From the NCBI GenBank assembly GCA_017473335.1, contig JAFULN010000060.1:1-40484 (forward strand): a stretch of 40,484 nt of DNA, written 5' to 3'. A program made the translations under genes and the position numbers. Source of the stretch: Erysipelotrichaceae bacterium (GTDB lineage: Bacteria > Bacillota_I > Bacilli_A > Erysipelotrichales > Erysipelotrichaceae). The notes under the pieces were generated by a model. That model made no database searches. It was given only the letters and a program-made list of their open reading frames with translations, and was not told the DNA's origin. Numbering within the stretch: position 1 is the stretch's first letter; each line of letters opens with the position of its first letter. Positions 1 to 10,710 of this stretch are shown here, in pieces.

Positions 1-642
1 AGAGTGATGGAGTATGATTTATTGACCTATCAGAAGATGATGAAATCAAAGAAGAGGATTTATCCAGTATCTACGATATGTCTGTATACAGGCAAGGAAA
101 AATGGAAAGCGGCAAGAACACTGCATCAGATGATGGGGATTCAAGAGGAACTAAAACCATTTGTACAGAATTATGGCGTAAGAATCGTGAGTGCGCAGGA
201 AGTGAAAGTAGAGAATTTCAAAAATGAAGAAGTCAGAGAATTCTTTGAATTGTTTCAGGATATCCATCAGCTGAGTAAAGATGAGATGTATGAGAAATAT
301 TCAAAGAAAGGGCTGCATAGTGCAGAGGCGGTAAAAACAGCAGCAGTGTTAGGGAAATGTAAAGAGTTGGAAAAGATGATTGTAGAAAGTGAGGATGGAG
401 TAAAGATGTGTGAGAATTTCAGCAGAATCGTAAGAGAGTGGAAAGATGAAGGAAGACAAGAAGGAAGACAAGAAGGAATTGCAGTAGGAGAAGACAGAGG
501 GATTATTAAAGAGAAAATAGCGACAATACAAAGACTATGTGAAATGAATATGACAATAGAGATGATAGCGAAGATTACACGATTGAGTGATGATGAAGTG
601 ATGAAAATCATGATGGAGCACCATATGAGCTATGTGCACTGA
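1..642 (+). CDS. Rpn-family PD-(D/E)XK nuclease/putative transposase, C-terminal part
   Basis: The reading frame is open to the window edge, so the 5' end and probably the nuclease core lie outside. What remains (about 213 residues) begins with a PVSTICLYTGKEKWKAARTL segment, like the PVxxLVLYxG strand found after the catalytic core in Rpn/PD-(D/E)XK putative transposases. It ends in a charged tail with two copies of GRQE and a small helical C-terminal domain (residues about 170-210). Known members are DNA endonucleases linked to RecA-independent recombination, and they are common and multicopy in gut Firmicutes. A hairpin terminator follows directly. I see no inverted repeats. The family call rests on recalled sequence pattern. 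The catalytic residues cannot be checked here. Confidence 0.6.
   Translation, partial: RVMEYDLLTYQKMMKSKKRIYPVSTICLYTGKEKWKAARTLHQMMGIQEELKPFVQNYGVRIVSAQEVKVENFKNEEVREFFELFQDIHQLSKDEMYEKYSKKGLHSAEAVKTAAVLGKCKELEKMIVESEDGVKMCENFSRIVREWKDEGRQEGRQEGIAVGEDRGIIKEKIATIQRLCEMNMTIEMIAKITRLSDDEVMKIMMEHHMSYVH
451..474 (+). repeat. Tandem 12-bp repeat inside the Rpn-like gene
   Basis: Two perfect in-frame copies of GGAAGACAAGAA encode (GRQE)x2. Such repeats in the charged tail are typical of this family and change length by slippage in units of four residues. Confidence 0.8.
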
Positions 643-647
643 GGAGG

Positions 648-679
648 ATGACGAATTTGAAGATTCGTCATTTTCTATT
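648..679 (+). terminator. Rho-independent terminator after the Rpn-like gene
   Basis: The arms ATGACGAAT and ATTCGTCAT pair perfectly around a 6-base loop and are followed by TTTCTATTT. The rest of 680-800 is AT-rich and shows no gene. Confidence 0.85.
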
Positions 680-807
680 TAGAAAGAAAAAATAACATTA
701 AAAAGTTTAATATCTTCTAAATGGGTTAAAGAAACATTTCAAAAATGATGCGGTTGAGAAGTATAGTTATTTTTTGATGGATGAATGAATTAGAGAGTGT
801 AAGATGA

Positions 808-3817
<3,010 letters not shown>

Positions 3818-3833
3818 GAAAGGAATTTGAAGT

Positions 3834-4130
3834 ATGGAAGAAATTAAGGATCAGGCTTATTTCAAGGCATTGGCTCGCAAACTGATGTTTGAACTGACGG
3901 ATGAAGAGGCGGATGATATTGTTCAGGAGTTTAAAACATTGTGTGTACAGCTGCAACTTTTGGAAGCGATTGATACGACAGGGGTTGAACCAATGGTTTA
4001 TCCATTTGAAACACCTACTGTATATTTAAGAGAAGATGAGGAAAATCACACAATTTCTCAGGAAGAAGCACTGTCCAACGCCTCAAAGGTTGTACAGGGA
4101 CATTTTAGTGTGCCAAGGGTGGTGAAGTAA
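3834..4130 (+). CDS. gatC: Asp-tRNA(Asn)/Glu-tRNA(Gln) amidotransferase subunit C
   Basis: A 98-residue protein, the usual length. GatC wraps around GatA and steadies the GatA-GatB complex that turns Glu-tRNA(Gln) into Gln-tRNA(Gln), and in some species Asp-tRNA(Asn) into Asn-tRNA(Asn). Visible features are the N-terminal helix (KLMFELTDEEADDIVQEF) and the conserved central TTGVEPMVYPFE segment, followed by LREDE. An AGGAA box stands 9 bases before the ATG. GatA starts one base after the stop. Confidence 0.95.
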   Translation: MEEIKDQAYFKALARKLMFELTDEEADDIVQEFKTLCVQLQLLEAIDTTGVEPMVYPFETPTVYLREDEENHTISQEEALSNASKVVQGHFSVPRVVK

Positions 4131-4131
4131 G

Positions 4132-5550
4132 ATGACAATTTTAGAAATGCTGAAAGATACTGCACATGCAGAAGAAAGAATTTTAGAGGCTGTTCAAAAA
4201 GCGCATGAGTCTCAAAAAGATTTGAATGCAATTGTTACTTTCATTGATCCAGCTGAACAGATTGCACATTTGAATGAACATAAGGGTGGATTATTAGAAG
4301 GTGTTCCTGTTGCATTGAAAGACAATGTAAATACAAAGGGAATTAAGACAACTGCATCAAGCCGTATTCTGGAAAACTATATTCCAGTGTTTGATGCGAC
4401 AATTGTAAAGAAAATGAGAGAAGCAGGTGCTGTGTTTATTGCGAAGGCATCTATGGATGAACTGGCAATGGGTGGAACTAACACAACCTCTGTAACAGGA
4501 CCAGTACGCAATCCTCATAATTTGGAATGTATGGCTGGCGGATCATCTGGCGGATCAGCAGCATTGGTTGCAGCAGGGGTTGTACCAATGGCGATTGGAT
4601 CAGATACTGGAGATTCTATTCGTAAACCTGCAAGTTTCTGTGGAGTCGTTGGATTTAAACCAACATATGGACGTATTAGCCGATATGGCATTATTCCTTA
4701 TTCAAGTTCTTTGGATCATGTGGGTGTTTTTACACGTTCAGTAAAAGATGCTGCAGTTTCTTTGGAAGTTCTTGCAGGACGTGATGATCATGATATGACA
4801 AGCAGTTCGCTGCCTGTTGAACACTACCTGGATGCAGTGAAGGGTGATGTTGCAGGAAAGAAGATTGCGGTTTTGAAGAATGTTATTGATGCGATTGACG
4901 ATGAGGCAACATTACATTGTTTCAATGATGTTATTGAAGGTTTAAAGGCTAAAGGTGCTATTGTTGACGTTGTTGAAATGAATGAAGATTTACTGAAAGC
5001 ATTGCTTCCTGCATATTATTTGATTGCAAACTGTGAGGCAACTGCAAATCATTCTAATCTGGATGGTATTCGTTTTGGAAATCGTGTTGATGCAGAAACA
5101 TCAGAAGAAATTATGATTAAGACACGTACTGAAGGATTTGGACCATTGATTCGTAAGCGTTTTGTAATTGGTAGCTATGGTCTGTTCTGGGAAAACCAGG
5201 AAAAACTGTTCCGTCAGGCTCAGCGTGTTCGTCGTTTGATTGTAGAAGAAGTAAGTCGTGTACTGAAGGATTATGATGTGTACGTGGCTCCAGCTGCACC
5301 TGGAGGTGCACCTAAACTGGATGATACTAGTCGTGATGAACTGTCAGATAAGTATTTAGTGGCTGATAATCATATGATTCTTGGAAACTTCACTGGATAT
5401 CCTAGCATCACTGTTCCAATGGGGCTTTCAGATGGTATGCCAGTGGGAATTAACTTGACAGGACGTGCTTTTGAAGAAAGCGAATTATTGAATATTGCGC
5501 AGGCTGTAGAAGATATTACAGGTCTGTGTGACAGCAAGGTGGGTGACTAA
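4132..5550 (+). CDS. gatA: Asp-tRNA(Asn)/Glu-tRNA(Gln) amidotransferase subunit A
   Basis: GatA is the glutaminase subunit of the tRNA-dependent amidotransferase. It frees ammonia, which travels to GatB. The amidase-signature triad is present: K63 ([11 protein letters not shown]), the cis-serine in GGSSGGSAA (residues 136-144) and the nucleophile S162. The nucleophile lies in [13 protein letters not shown], where most Firmicutes have TGGSIRQPA. From memory the GD form occurs in Mollicutes and Erysipelotrichia, so it looks like a lineage mark and not a defect. Length (472) is normal. It starts one base after gatC, and the gatB start follows its stop directly. Confidence 0.97.
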   Translation: MTILEMLKDTAHAEERILEAVQKAHESQKDLNAIVTFIDPAEQIAHLNEHKGGLLEGVPVALKDNVNTKGIKTTASSRILENYIPVFDATIVKKMREAGAVFIAKASMDELAMGGTNTTSVTGPVRNPHNLECMAGGSSGGSAALVAAGVVPMAIGSDTGDSIRKPASFCGVVGFKPTYGRISRYGIIPYSSSLDHVGVFTRSVKDAAVSLEVLAGRDDHDMTSSSLPVEHYLDAVKGDVAGKKIAVLKNVIDAIDDEATLHCFNDVIEGLKAKGAIVDVVEMNEDLLKALLPAYYLIANCEATANHSNLDGIRFGNRVDAETSEEIMIKTRTEGFGPLIRKRFVIGSYGLFWENQEKLFRQAQRVRRLIVEEVSRVLKDYDVYVAPAAPGGAPKLDDTSRDELSDKYLVADNHMILGNFTGYPSITVPMGLSDGMPVGINLTGRAFEESELLNIAQAVEDITGLCDSKVGD

Positions 5551-5551
5551 A

Positions 5552-6976
5552 ATGAAGTATGATGTTGTCATTGGGATTGAAATTCATTGTGAATTAAAAA
5601 CGAAGACAAAAATGTTCTCTGGAGCTCCAGCTTCATTTGGTCAAAGAGCAAATACATGTGTAAATGAAATTGAACTGGCTCATCCAGGTACTTTGCCTGC
5701 ATTGAATAAGACTGCAGTACGTTATGCCATTATGGCAAGTACTGCACTGAATATGAAAGTAGATACACTGGTGAAGTTTGATCGTAAGAATTATTACTAT
5801 TCTGACTTGGCAAAGGGATATCAGATTACTCAGCAGTTCCATCCAATTGGATCTGATGGATACTTGGATATTGAAACAGATGAAGGTACAAAGCGTATTC
5901 GCATTGAACGTCTGCATATGGAAGAAGATACTGCAAAACAGTATCATCTGGATGAAAAGACATTGATTGACTATAACCGTTCAGGAACACCTTTGGTGGA
6001 AATTGTATCAAAGCCTGATATTTCAAGTGGCAAAGAAGCTGCAGCTTATGTATCAAAACTGCGTGAAACATTGTTCTATCTGGGCGTTTCTGACGTTAAG
6101 ATGGAAGAAGGTTCAATGCGCTGTGATGTCAACATTTCATTAAAGCCTGCAGGATCTCCTGTTTATGGAACTCGTGTAGAAATTAAGAATTTGAACTCTA
6201 TATCAAATGTTCAGAAGGCGATTGATGAAGAAATTAAGCGTCATTCATCAGTATATGATGCTGGTGGAAGCATTGAACAGGAAACTCGTCGTTTTGATGA
6301 AGCAACACAGACAACTGTTTCTATGCGTAAAAAAGAAGGGGCAGTGGACTACAAATACTTCCCTGAACCAAATATTTTCCCAATTCAGTTAGACTTAGAT
6401 TGGGTTAAGAGTATTCAGGACAATCTTCCTGAATTGCCAGATCAGCGTCGTGCTCGCTATATGAAGGATTATGGTTTAGGAAGCTATGATGCAAATGTGC
6501 TGACTTCCAATAAAGATTTGTCTGATTTCTATGAAGAAGTCTGTAAAGTTGCAAAGGATGGAAAAATTGCGGCAAACTGGTGCATTAGCGAATTGTCTGG
6601 TGCTTTAGCAAAACGAAATGAAACACTTTCTACGATGAAATTGTCTGCAGTACATCTTGGAACTTTGGTGAACATGATTCTTGATAAAGAAATTTCAGGA
6701 AAACAGGCAAAAGAAGTCTTTGAAGATGTATTGGAAGGCAAAGATCCAAAAGAAGTTGCTGCTGCAAAAGGAATGAAGCAGGTAAGCGATTCTTCTGCAA
6801 TTCTTTCACTGATTAATCAGGTTCTGGATGAAAATCCGCAGTCTATTGTTGACTTTAAAAATGGCAAGAGCCGTGCAGTTGGTTTCTTGGTTGGACAAGT
6901 TATGAAAAAGTCTAAAGGTCAGGCAAATCCTGCGATGACAAATCAGCTGTTGACTGAAGAACTGAAAAAGAGATAA
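5552..6976 (+). CDS. gatB: Asp-tRNA(Asn)/Glu-tRNA(Gln) amidotransferase subunit B
   Basis: GatB phosphorylates the misacylated tRNA and amidates it with ammonia from GatA. It has 474 residues. It opens with the typical YDVVIGIEIHCELKTKTKMF segment and ends in the helical tRNA-binding GatB/YqeY tail (LINQVLDENPQSIVDFKNGK, then GFLVGQVMKKSKGQANP). I chose the ATG at 5552, two bases from the gatA stop, because AAGGTGGG lies about 9 bases upstream within gatA. A longer form would overlap gatA by 23 bases and lacks such support. It is the last gene of the operon, and its stop codon touches a terminator. Confidence 0.97.
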   Translation: MKYDVVIGIEIHCELKTKTKMFSGAPASFGQRANTCVNEIELAHPGTLPALNKTAVRYAIMASTALNMKVDTLVKFDRKNYYYSDLAKGYQITQQFHPIGSDGYLDIETDEGTKRIRIERLHMEEDTAKQYHLDEKTLIDYNRSGTPLVEIVSKPDISSGKEAAAYVSKLRETLFYLGVSDVKMEEGSMRCDVNISLKPAGSPVYGTRVEIKNLNSISNVQKAIDEEIKRHSSVYDAGGSIEQETRRFDEATQTTVSMRKKEGAVDYKYFPEPNIFPIQLDLDWVKSIQDNLPELPDQRRARYMKDYGLGSYDANVLTSNKDLSDFYEEVCKVAKDGKIAANWCISELSGALAKRNETLSTMKLSAVHLGTLVNMILDKEISGKQAKEVFEDVLEGKDPKEVAAAKGMKQVSDSSAILSLINQVLDENPQSIVDFKNGKSRAVGFLVGQVMKKSKGQANPAMTNQLLTEELKKR

Positions 6977-6997
6977 AAAGCCGGAAACGGCTTTTTC
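6975..6997 (+). terminator. Terminator of the ligA-gatB operon
   Basis: The arms AAAAGCCG and CGGCTTTT enclose a GAAA tetraloop and run into T's. The gatB stop codon overlaps the left arm. Confidence 0.9.
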
Positions 6998-7110
6998 TTA
7001 TGGAATTCTTAAAAAATAGTGGGAAATCATGTGAAAAATGCTCAACATTGATAAATAGGTGGAAAAGTTTAAAGTTTTCATGTAAAATAACAATGTTAAG
7101 GAGTGATCAT

Positions 7111-7782
7111 ATGTCACAGAACACAAAAAAAGAAAAGAAACCTAAACAAAAGAAAAAAATGGATGCCGCAAGCTGGATCATTGTTATTGGCTTGATTCTG
7201 ATTGCGATTCCATGCGTTGCCTTTGCATATATACTGCTTTCTGCTTCAGCTGCAACAGGTACAGTAATTTCAGGAGATCGATTTACTAACGATTTAGATC
7301 CTGCGATTACAGAGGAACAGCTTGCTGCTGTAGATACAGCGGTTGAATCTATCGAGGGTGTTGAAAGTGCTGATGTATATTTAAAGAGCGGAACAGTTCG
7401 TGTATATCTCAATACAATTGATGAAATGACTCCTGAAGTTGCAGAAGATTTGGCAAATCAGGCTTATGATAAATTGATTCAGGAATGTGATCCTTCCGTG
7501 TATTTTACACAGTCTTCATCAAAGAAGATGTATGACATTGAAGTTCATGCCTATAATCTGGAAGAAAACAGAGAATCAGATTCATTTGTATATGTCATTG
7601 TCAACAAGAGTTCTTCTATGGAAGCTCCAATTGCTCGTCTGGTTTCAGAACCGCTGGATCCAGAGCTGGCAGCACAGCTTCTTGAAAAACTGGACCGTAA
7701 ACTGAATCCTGAAAAGTATGAAACTGAATCAGATATTACAGTAGGCGGCGAAGGCGATATTGAAGAAGGTTCTACAGAATAA
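7111..7782 (+). CDS. Unknown single-pass membrane protein
   Basis: I do not recognise this 223-residue protein. It has a lysine-rich cytoplasmic N-terminus (KKEKKPKQKKK), one strong transmembrane helix (about residues 22-46, WIIVIGLILIAIPCVAFAYIL), and an acidic, probably extracellular domain of about 170 residues. Part of that domain (AVESIEGVESADVYLKSGTV followed by a strand) has the 'GVxxAxVxxxxxxVxV' rhythm of small beta-alpha-beta domains such as the YhcN/YlaJ type. That is only a pattern resemblance. The tail is very acidic. TAAGGAG sits 8 bases before the ATG. It is flanked by terminators on both sides, so it is probably a single-gene unit. Confidence 0.8.
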   Translation: MSQNTKKEKKPKQKKKMDAASWIIVIGLILIAIPCVAFAYILLSASAATGTVISGDRFTNDLDPAITEEQLAAVDTAVESIEGVESADVYLKSGTVRVYLNTIDEMTPEVAEDLANQAYDKLIQECDPSVYFTQSSSKKMYDIEVHAYNLEENRESDSFVYVIVNKSSSMEAPIARLVSEPLDPELAAQLLEKLDRKLNPEKYETESDITVGGEGDIEEGSTE

Positions 7783-7808
7783 GACTGCAGTGCAGTCTTT
7801 TCTTTTTT
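7781..7808 (+). terminator. Terminator after the unknown membrane protein
   Basis: AAGACTGCA and TGCAGTCTT form a near-complete palindrome around one G (in practice a 5-base loop) and are followed by a T-rich run. The stop codon of the upstream gene overlaps its first bases. Confidence 0.88.
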
Positions 7809-7820
7809 CTAAATGTTTTT

Positions 7821-7826
7821 TATAAT
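7821..7826 (+). promoter_or_regulatory. -10 box for rlmD
   Basis: A perfect TATAAT 21 bases before the rlmD start, right after the previous terminator. There is no convincing -35 because the region is a T-run. Confidence 0.45.
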
Positions 7827-7847
7827 ACATATGAAAAAGGTGAAACT

Positions 7848-9170
7848 ATGAAGAAAAATGAAAAAGTACAAGGAATCTGTGTAGACTATACCAACGAAGG
7901 TTTAGGAATTGTAAAAGTCAATCAGTTTCCTGTGTTTGTGAAAAATATACTTGTTGGTGAAGAAGCAATTATTCAGTTGACCAAGGTGACCACTCATCTG
8001 GCTTATGGACGTGTTGTAGAACGTTTAAGTAATTCAGCTGAGCGTGTTGAACCAGAGTGTACATCTTATCGTTTGTGTGGCGGATGCCATCTGCAGCACA
8101 TGTCTTATCCGCATCAGCTGCAGTTCAAAACCAATCGTGTGAAAAACTGTTTTGAGCGTATTGCACATTTGAATGTACATGTCGAAGATTGTCTGGGTAT
8201 GACAGTACCTTGGAAATATCGCAATAAAGTACAGATTCCTGTTCAAAATGACAATGGACGTGCTGTATTAGGTTTTTATCGTTCACATTCACATGATATT
8301 GTTGAATATCAAGAATGTCTGGTTCAAAGTGATTTACAGAATCAAATCACTGAGTATCTTAGAAATGAATTGAATGGAAAGGCATCACTGCAACTGCTTC
8401 GTCATGTCTTGATTAAGCATGCACTGTGTTCTAATGAAGCGATGGCAGTACTGATTGTGAAGAAAGATCATCCTGATTTTATGAAGATTGCCAGAAGTCT
8501 TGTAGAAGTATTTTCAGAAATTAAAACAGTTGTCTTAAACTTTAATGATCGAAATGACAATGTAATTTTAGGTGACAGAGAAAAAGTACTTGTAGGTACA
8601 GGAATGATACGTGAAAATCTAAAAGATCTTTCATTTGGTATTTCTAGCAAGTCTTTTTATCAGATTAATCCATATCAGACAGAAGTACTGTATTCAAAAG
8701 CACTTGAATTTGCCCAGTTGACAGGCCAGGAAGAAGTTGTAGATGTATACTGTGGTACAGGTACGATTGGATTATTTGCGTCAAGAAGCGCGAAGCATGT
8801 GACAGGTATTGAAATTGTAAAGGAAGCAGTAGAAGATGCAAAAAGAAATGCAGAGTACAACCATATTACCAATGCAGATTTTATTTGTTCAGATGCAGGT
8901 GCTGCTACTGAAACTTTGTTGAAACAAGGAATTCATCCAGATGTAGTGATTGTTGATCCTCCGAGAAAAGGTTTAGATCAGAAAACAATTGAATCATGTA
9001 CAGGAATGAATCCTGATCGTATTGTTTATGTTTCATGCGATCCTGCAACTTGTGCACGAGACTGTGCTATCTTTGAAACACTGAATTATCATGTAGAAAA
9101 GGTACAGCCAGTCGATATGTTTCCACATACTCACCACGTTGAGACTGTGGTACTGCTACAAAGAAAATAA
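7848..9170 (+). CDS. rlmD: 23S rRNA (uracil-C5)-methyltransferase, RlmD/RlmCD type
   Basis: The enzyme methylates C5 of a uracil in 23S rRNA with S-adenosylmethionine. The 440-residue protein has an N-terminal TRAM domain (residues about 5-60) and cysteines for an iron-sulfur cluster (C71, C77, C80 in CTSYRLCGGC, with a later Cys near ECLVQ). It also has an SAM-binding loop VVDVYCGTGTIG, then DPPRKGLD, and the catalytic-cysteine motif YVSCDPATCARD. In Firmicutes one enzyme (RlmCD) often handles two sites (U747 and U1939). The sequence alone does not say which applies here. AAGGTG precedes the ATG. The stop codon is inside a palindromic terminator. Confidence 0.92.
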   Translation: MKKNEKVQGICVDYTNEGLGIVKVNQFPVFVKNILVGEEAIIQLTKVTTHLAYGRVVERLSNSAERVEPECTSYRLCGGCHLQHMSYPHQLQFKTNRVKNCFERIAHLNVHVEDCLGMTVPWKYRNKVQIPVQNDNGRAVLGFYRSHSHDIVEYQECLVQSDLQNQITEYLRNELNGKASLQLLRHVLIKHALCSNEAMAVLIVKKDHPDFMKIARSLVEVFSEIKTVVLNFNDRNDNVILGDREKVLVGTGMIRENLKDLSFGISSKSFYQINPYQTEVLYSKALEFAQLTGQEEVVDVYCGTGTIGLFASRSAKHVTGIEIVKEAVEDAKRNAEYNHITNADFICSDAGAATETLLKQGIHPDVVIVDPPRKGLDQKTIESCTGMNPDRIVYVSCDPATCARDCAIFETLNYHVEKVQPVDMFPHTHHVETVVLLQRK

Positions 9171-9195
9171 AGGAACTCAATTGAGTTCCTTTATT
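9166..9195. terminator. Bidirectional terminator, perfect 30-bp palindrome
   Basis: The left arm AATAAAGGAACTCAA is the exact complement of the right arm, with the centre at 9180/9181. It ends both rlmD (plus) and the VIT1-type gene (minus). The rlmD stop codon is within it and the minus-strand stop overlaps its right end. Confidence 0.9.
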
Positions 9196-10075
9196 ACAAA
9201 TCAACACCTAAGAATTGTTTAGCGAGTACACCTACACCAAATGACAGGACAGCGACGGTTACACTGATGATGGCCATTTCTAAGAATCTGGATTTAAATG
9301 GCTGATCTTGTGCAACAGAAGTATAGTAAGTGAATCCTGCGATGATAAAAATCACAATAGCTAACATGCATGCCAGTGCTAAAAGATATTGTTCATTGCC
9401 TAATACTAGATAAGGCATAACCAGAAGAACAACTGTAATCAGATAGGCAACCCCTGTATACATGCAGGATTTTAATGCATCGCTTCTGCCCTCGCTTCTA
9501 GCTGCCAGAAATTCACTGGAAGCCATCGAGAAAGTTGCTGAAATGCCAATAATAAGACCAGATAAGGCAATCAAACGTGTATTTTGCATAGCGAAAGTAA
9601 AACCTGCCAAAGATCCAGTAAGTTCTACCAAAGCGTCATTGAGTCCAAGCACCATACTTCCAACATACTGTAGAATTTCTTCATCCAGCATTTCTAATAG
9701 AGCATGTTCATGTTCTTCTTCTTGTTGGCGAATAAGAAAGCTTTCTTCAACTTCTTTTGCGAGCAGTGCATATTCTTCCTGAGCAGCTTCTTCGCCATTT
9801 TCCATTAGTTTAACAGCGAAGGTAAAACCTAATACTCTTGCGATGAATTTAAATTTCAGGACTTTGAGTGCTTCTGGTTTCATCTCTGTTTGAGAATAGC
9901 CTCTCCAGATTTCATAATGTGCCTTTTCTTCTTTTGCTAAACGAATGAGTGTCTGTTTGTTTTCATCACCCTTAGCGAACTTTGCGATTTCTTCATAAAT
10001 GACACTTTCAGTCAGCTCATTTTGCTGCATCTTTTTAATGATAGAAAGTGCTTTTTCAGATAATTGTTTTTTCAT
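9194..10075 (-). CDS. Ferritin-like/VIT1 fusion, putative iron (or manganese) exporter
   Basis: The 293-residue protein joins two domains. Residues 1-130 look like a rubrerythrin-type ferritin-like domain with E20, E50xxH53 (KEEKAHY) and E121xxH124 (QQEEEHEHA) as candidate di-metal ligands. Residues 140-293 form a VIT1/CCC1 transporter domain with the typical GLNDALVELTGSLAGFTFAM segment and about five membrane helices. This is the architecture of MbfA-like membrane-bound ferritins, known as iron exporters in some proteobacteria. Function here is by family. GAGGGGG lies about 8 bases before the ATG. It faces away from the glycosylase gene and shares a 98-base intergenic region with it. No Fur box was recognised there. 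Confidence 0.85.
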   Translation of the reverse strand: MKKQLSEKALSIIKKMQQNELTESVIYEEIAKFAKGDENKQTLIRLAKEEKAHYEIWRGYSQTEMKPEALKVLKFKFIARVLGFTFAVKLMENGEEAAQEEYALLAKEVEESFLIRQQEEEHEHALLEMLDEEILQYVGSMVLGLNDALVELTGSLAGFTFAMQNTRLIALSGLIIGISATFSMASSEFLAARSEGRSDALKSCMYTGVAYLITVVLLVMPYLVLGNEQYLLALACMLAIVIFIIAGFTYYTSVAQDQPFKSRFLEMAIISVTVAVLSFGVGVLAKQFLGVDL

Positions 10076-10173
10076 TGTTTTTTCCCCCTCAACAAATTGT
10101 AAAAAACTGGTAAATCTTTAAATTATTATATATCATTATAAAAAAGGAAACAATAAATATGTAAGGTGAAATC

Positions 10174-10659
10174 ATGATACAAAGAGTACATCATCAATTT
10201 GGTCCATATGTACAGAAAGATTCAAAAATTTTGATTTTAGGTAGTTTTCCATCTGTGAAAAGCCGAGAAGCTTCTTTTTATTATGGTCATCCTCAAAATC
10301 GTTTTTGGAAAGTAATTTCCTGTATATTTCAGGATAATCTTCCTGTTTCTGTTGAACAGAAAAAAACATTATTATCCACTCATCAGATTGCGTTATGGGA
10401 TGTGATTGAAAGCTGTGACATTAAAGGTTCAAGTGATGCATCCATTCGAAATGTTATTCCAACTAATCTTGAAGAGCTTTTGAAGGAAATACCAATCCAA
10501 AAAATTCTAATCAATGGAAAAACTGCATATCATTATTATTTGAAATATCATCAAGATTTGGATGTACCTGCAATATGTATGCCATCGACAAGTCCTGCTA
10601 ATGCTGCGTGGTCATTAACTCAGTTAATCGATGTTTATGAAAAAGAATTGAAAGTCTGA
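10174..10659 (+). CDS. DNA-deoxyinosine glycosylase (uracil-DNA glycosylase superfamily)
   Basis: This 161-residue protein fits the hypoxanthine/uracil glycosylase branch of the UDG superfamily, which removes deaminated bases. Motifs are ILGSFPSVKSR, then ASFYYGHPQNRFWKVI in place of the classic UDG water-activating loop, and a C-terminal MPSTSPANA loop that inserts into DNA. Size is normal. AAGGTG precedes the ATG. Upstream DNA (10100-10160) is very AT-rich and could hold promoters for both divergent genes, but no clear box stands out. The stop codon lies in the loop of its terminator. Confidence 0.88.
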   Translation: MIQRVHHQFGPYVQKDSKILILGSFPSVKSREASFYYGHPQNRFWKVISCIFQDNLPVSVEQKKTLLSTHQIALWDVIESCDIKGSSDASIRNVIPTNLEELLKEIPIQKILINGKTAYHYYLKYHQDLDVPAICMPSTSPANAAWSLTQLIDVYEKELKV

Positions 10660-10680
10660 AAGAATCGGACTTTTTTTCTT
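10651..10680 (+). terminator. Terminator after the glycosylase gene
   Basis: AAAGTC pairs with GACTTT, followed by a long T run. The TGA stop is in the loop. Confidence 0.75.
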
Positions 10681-10710
10681 TCTAGTGAATAGACTAGTGT
10701 GAGGTGATAA

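Noticed and set aside
1-642. Complete gene starting at the GTG or ATG in the first bases
   Set aside because: The frame is open to the edge, and the nuclease core expected upstream is absent, so this is a fragment cut by the window.
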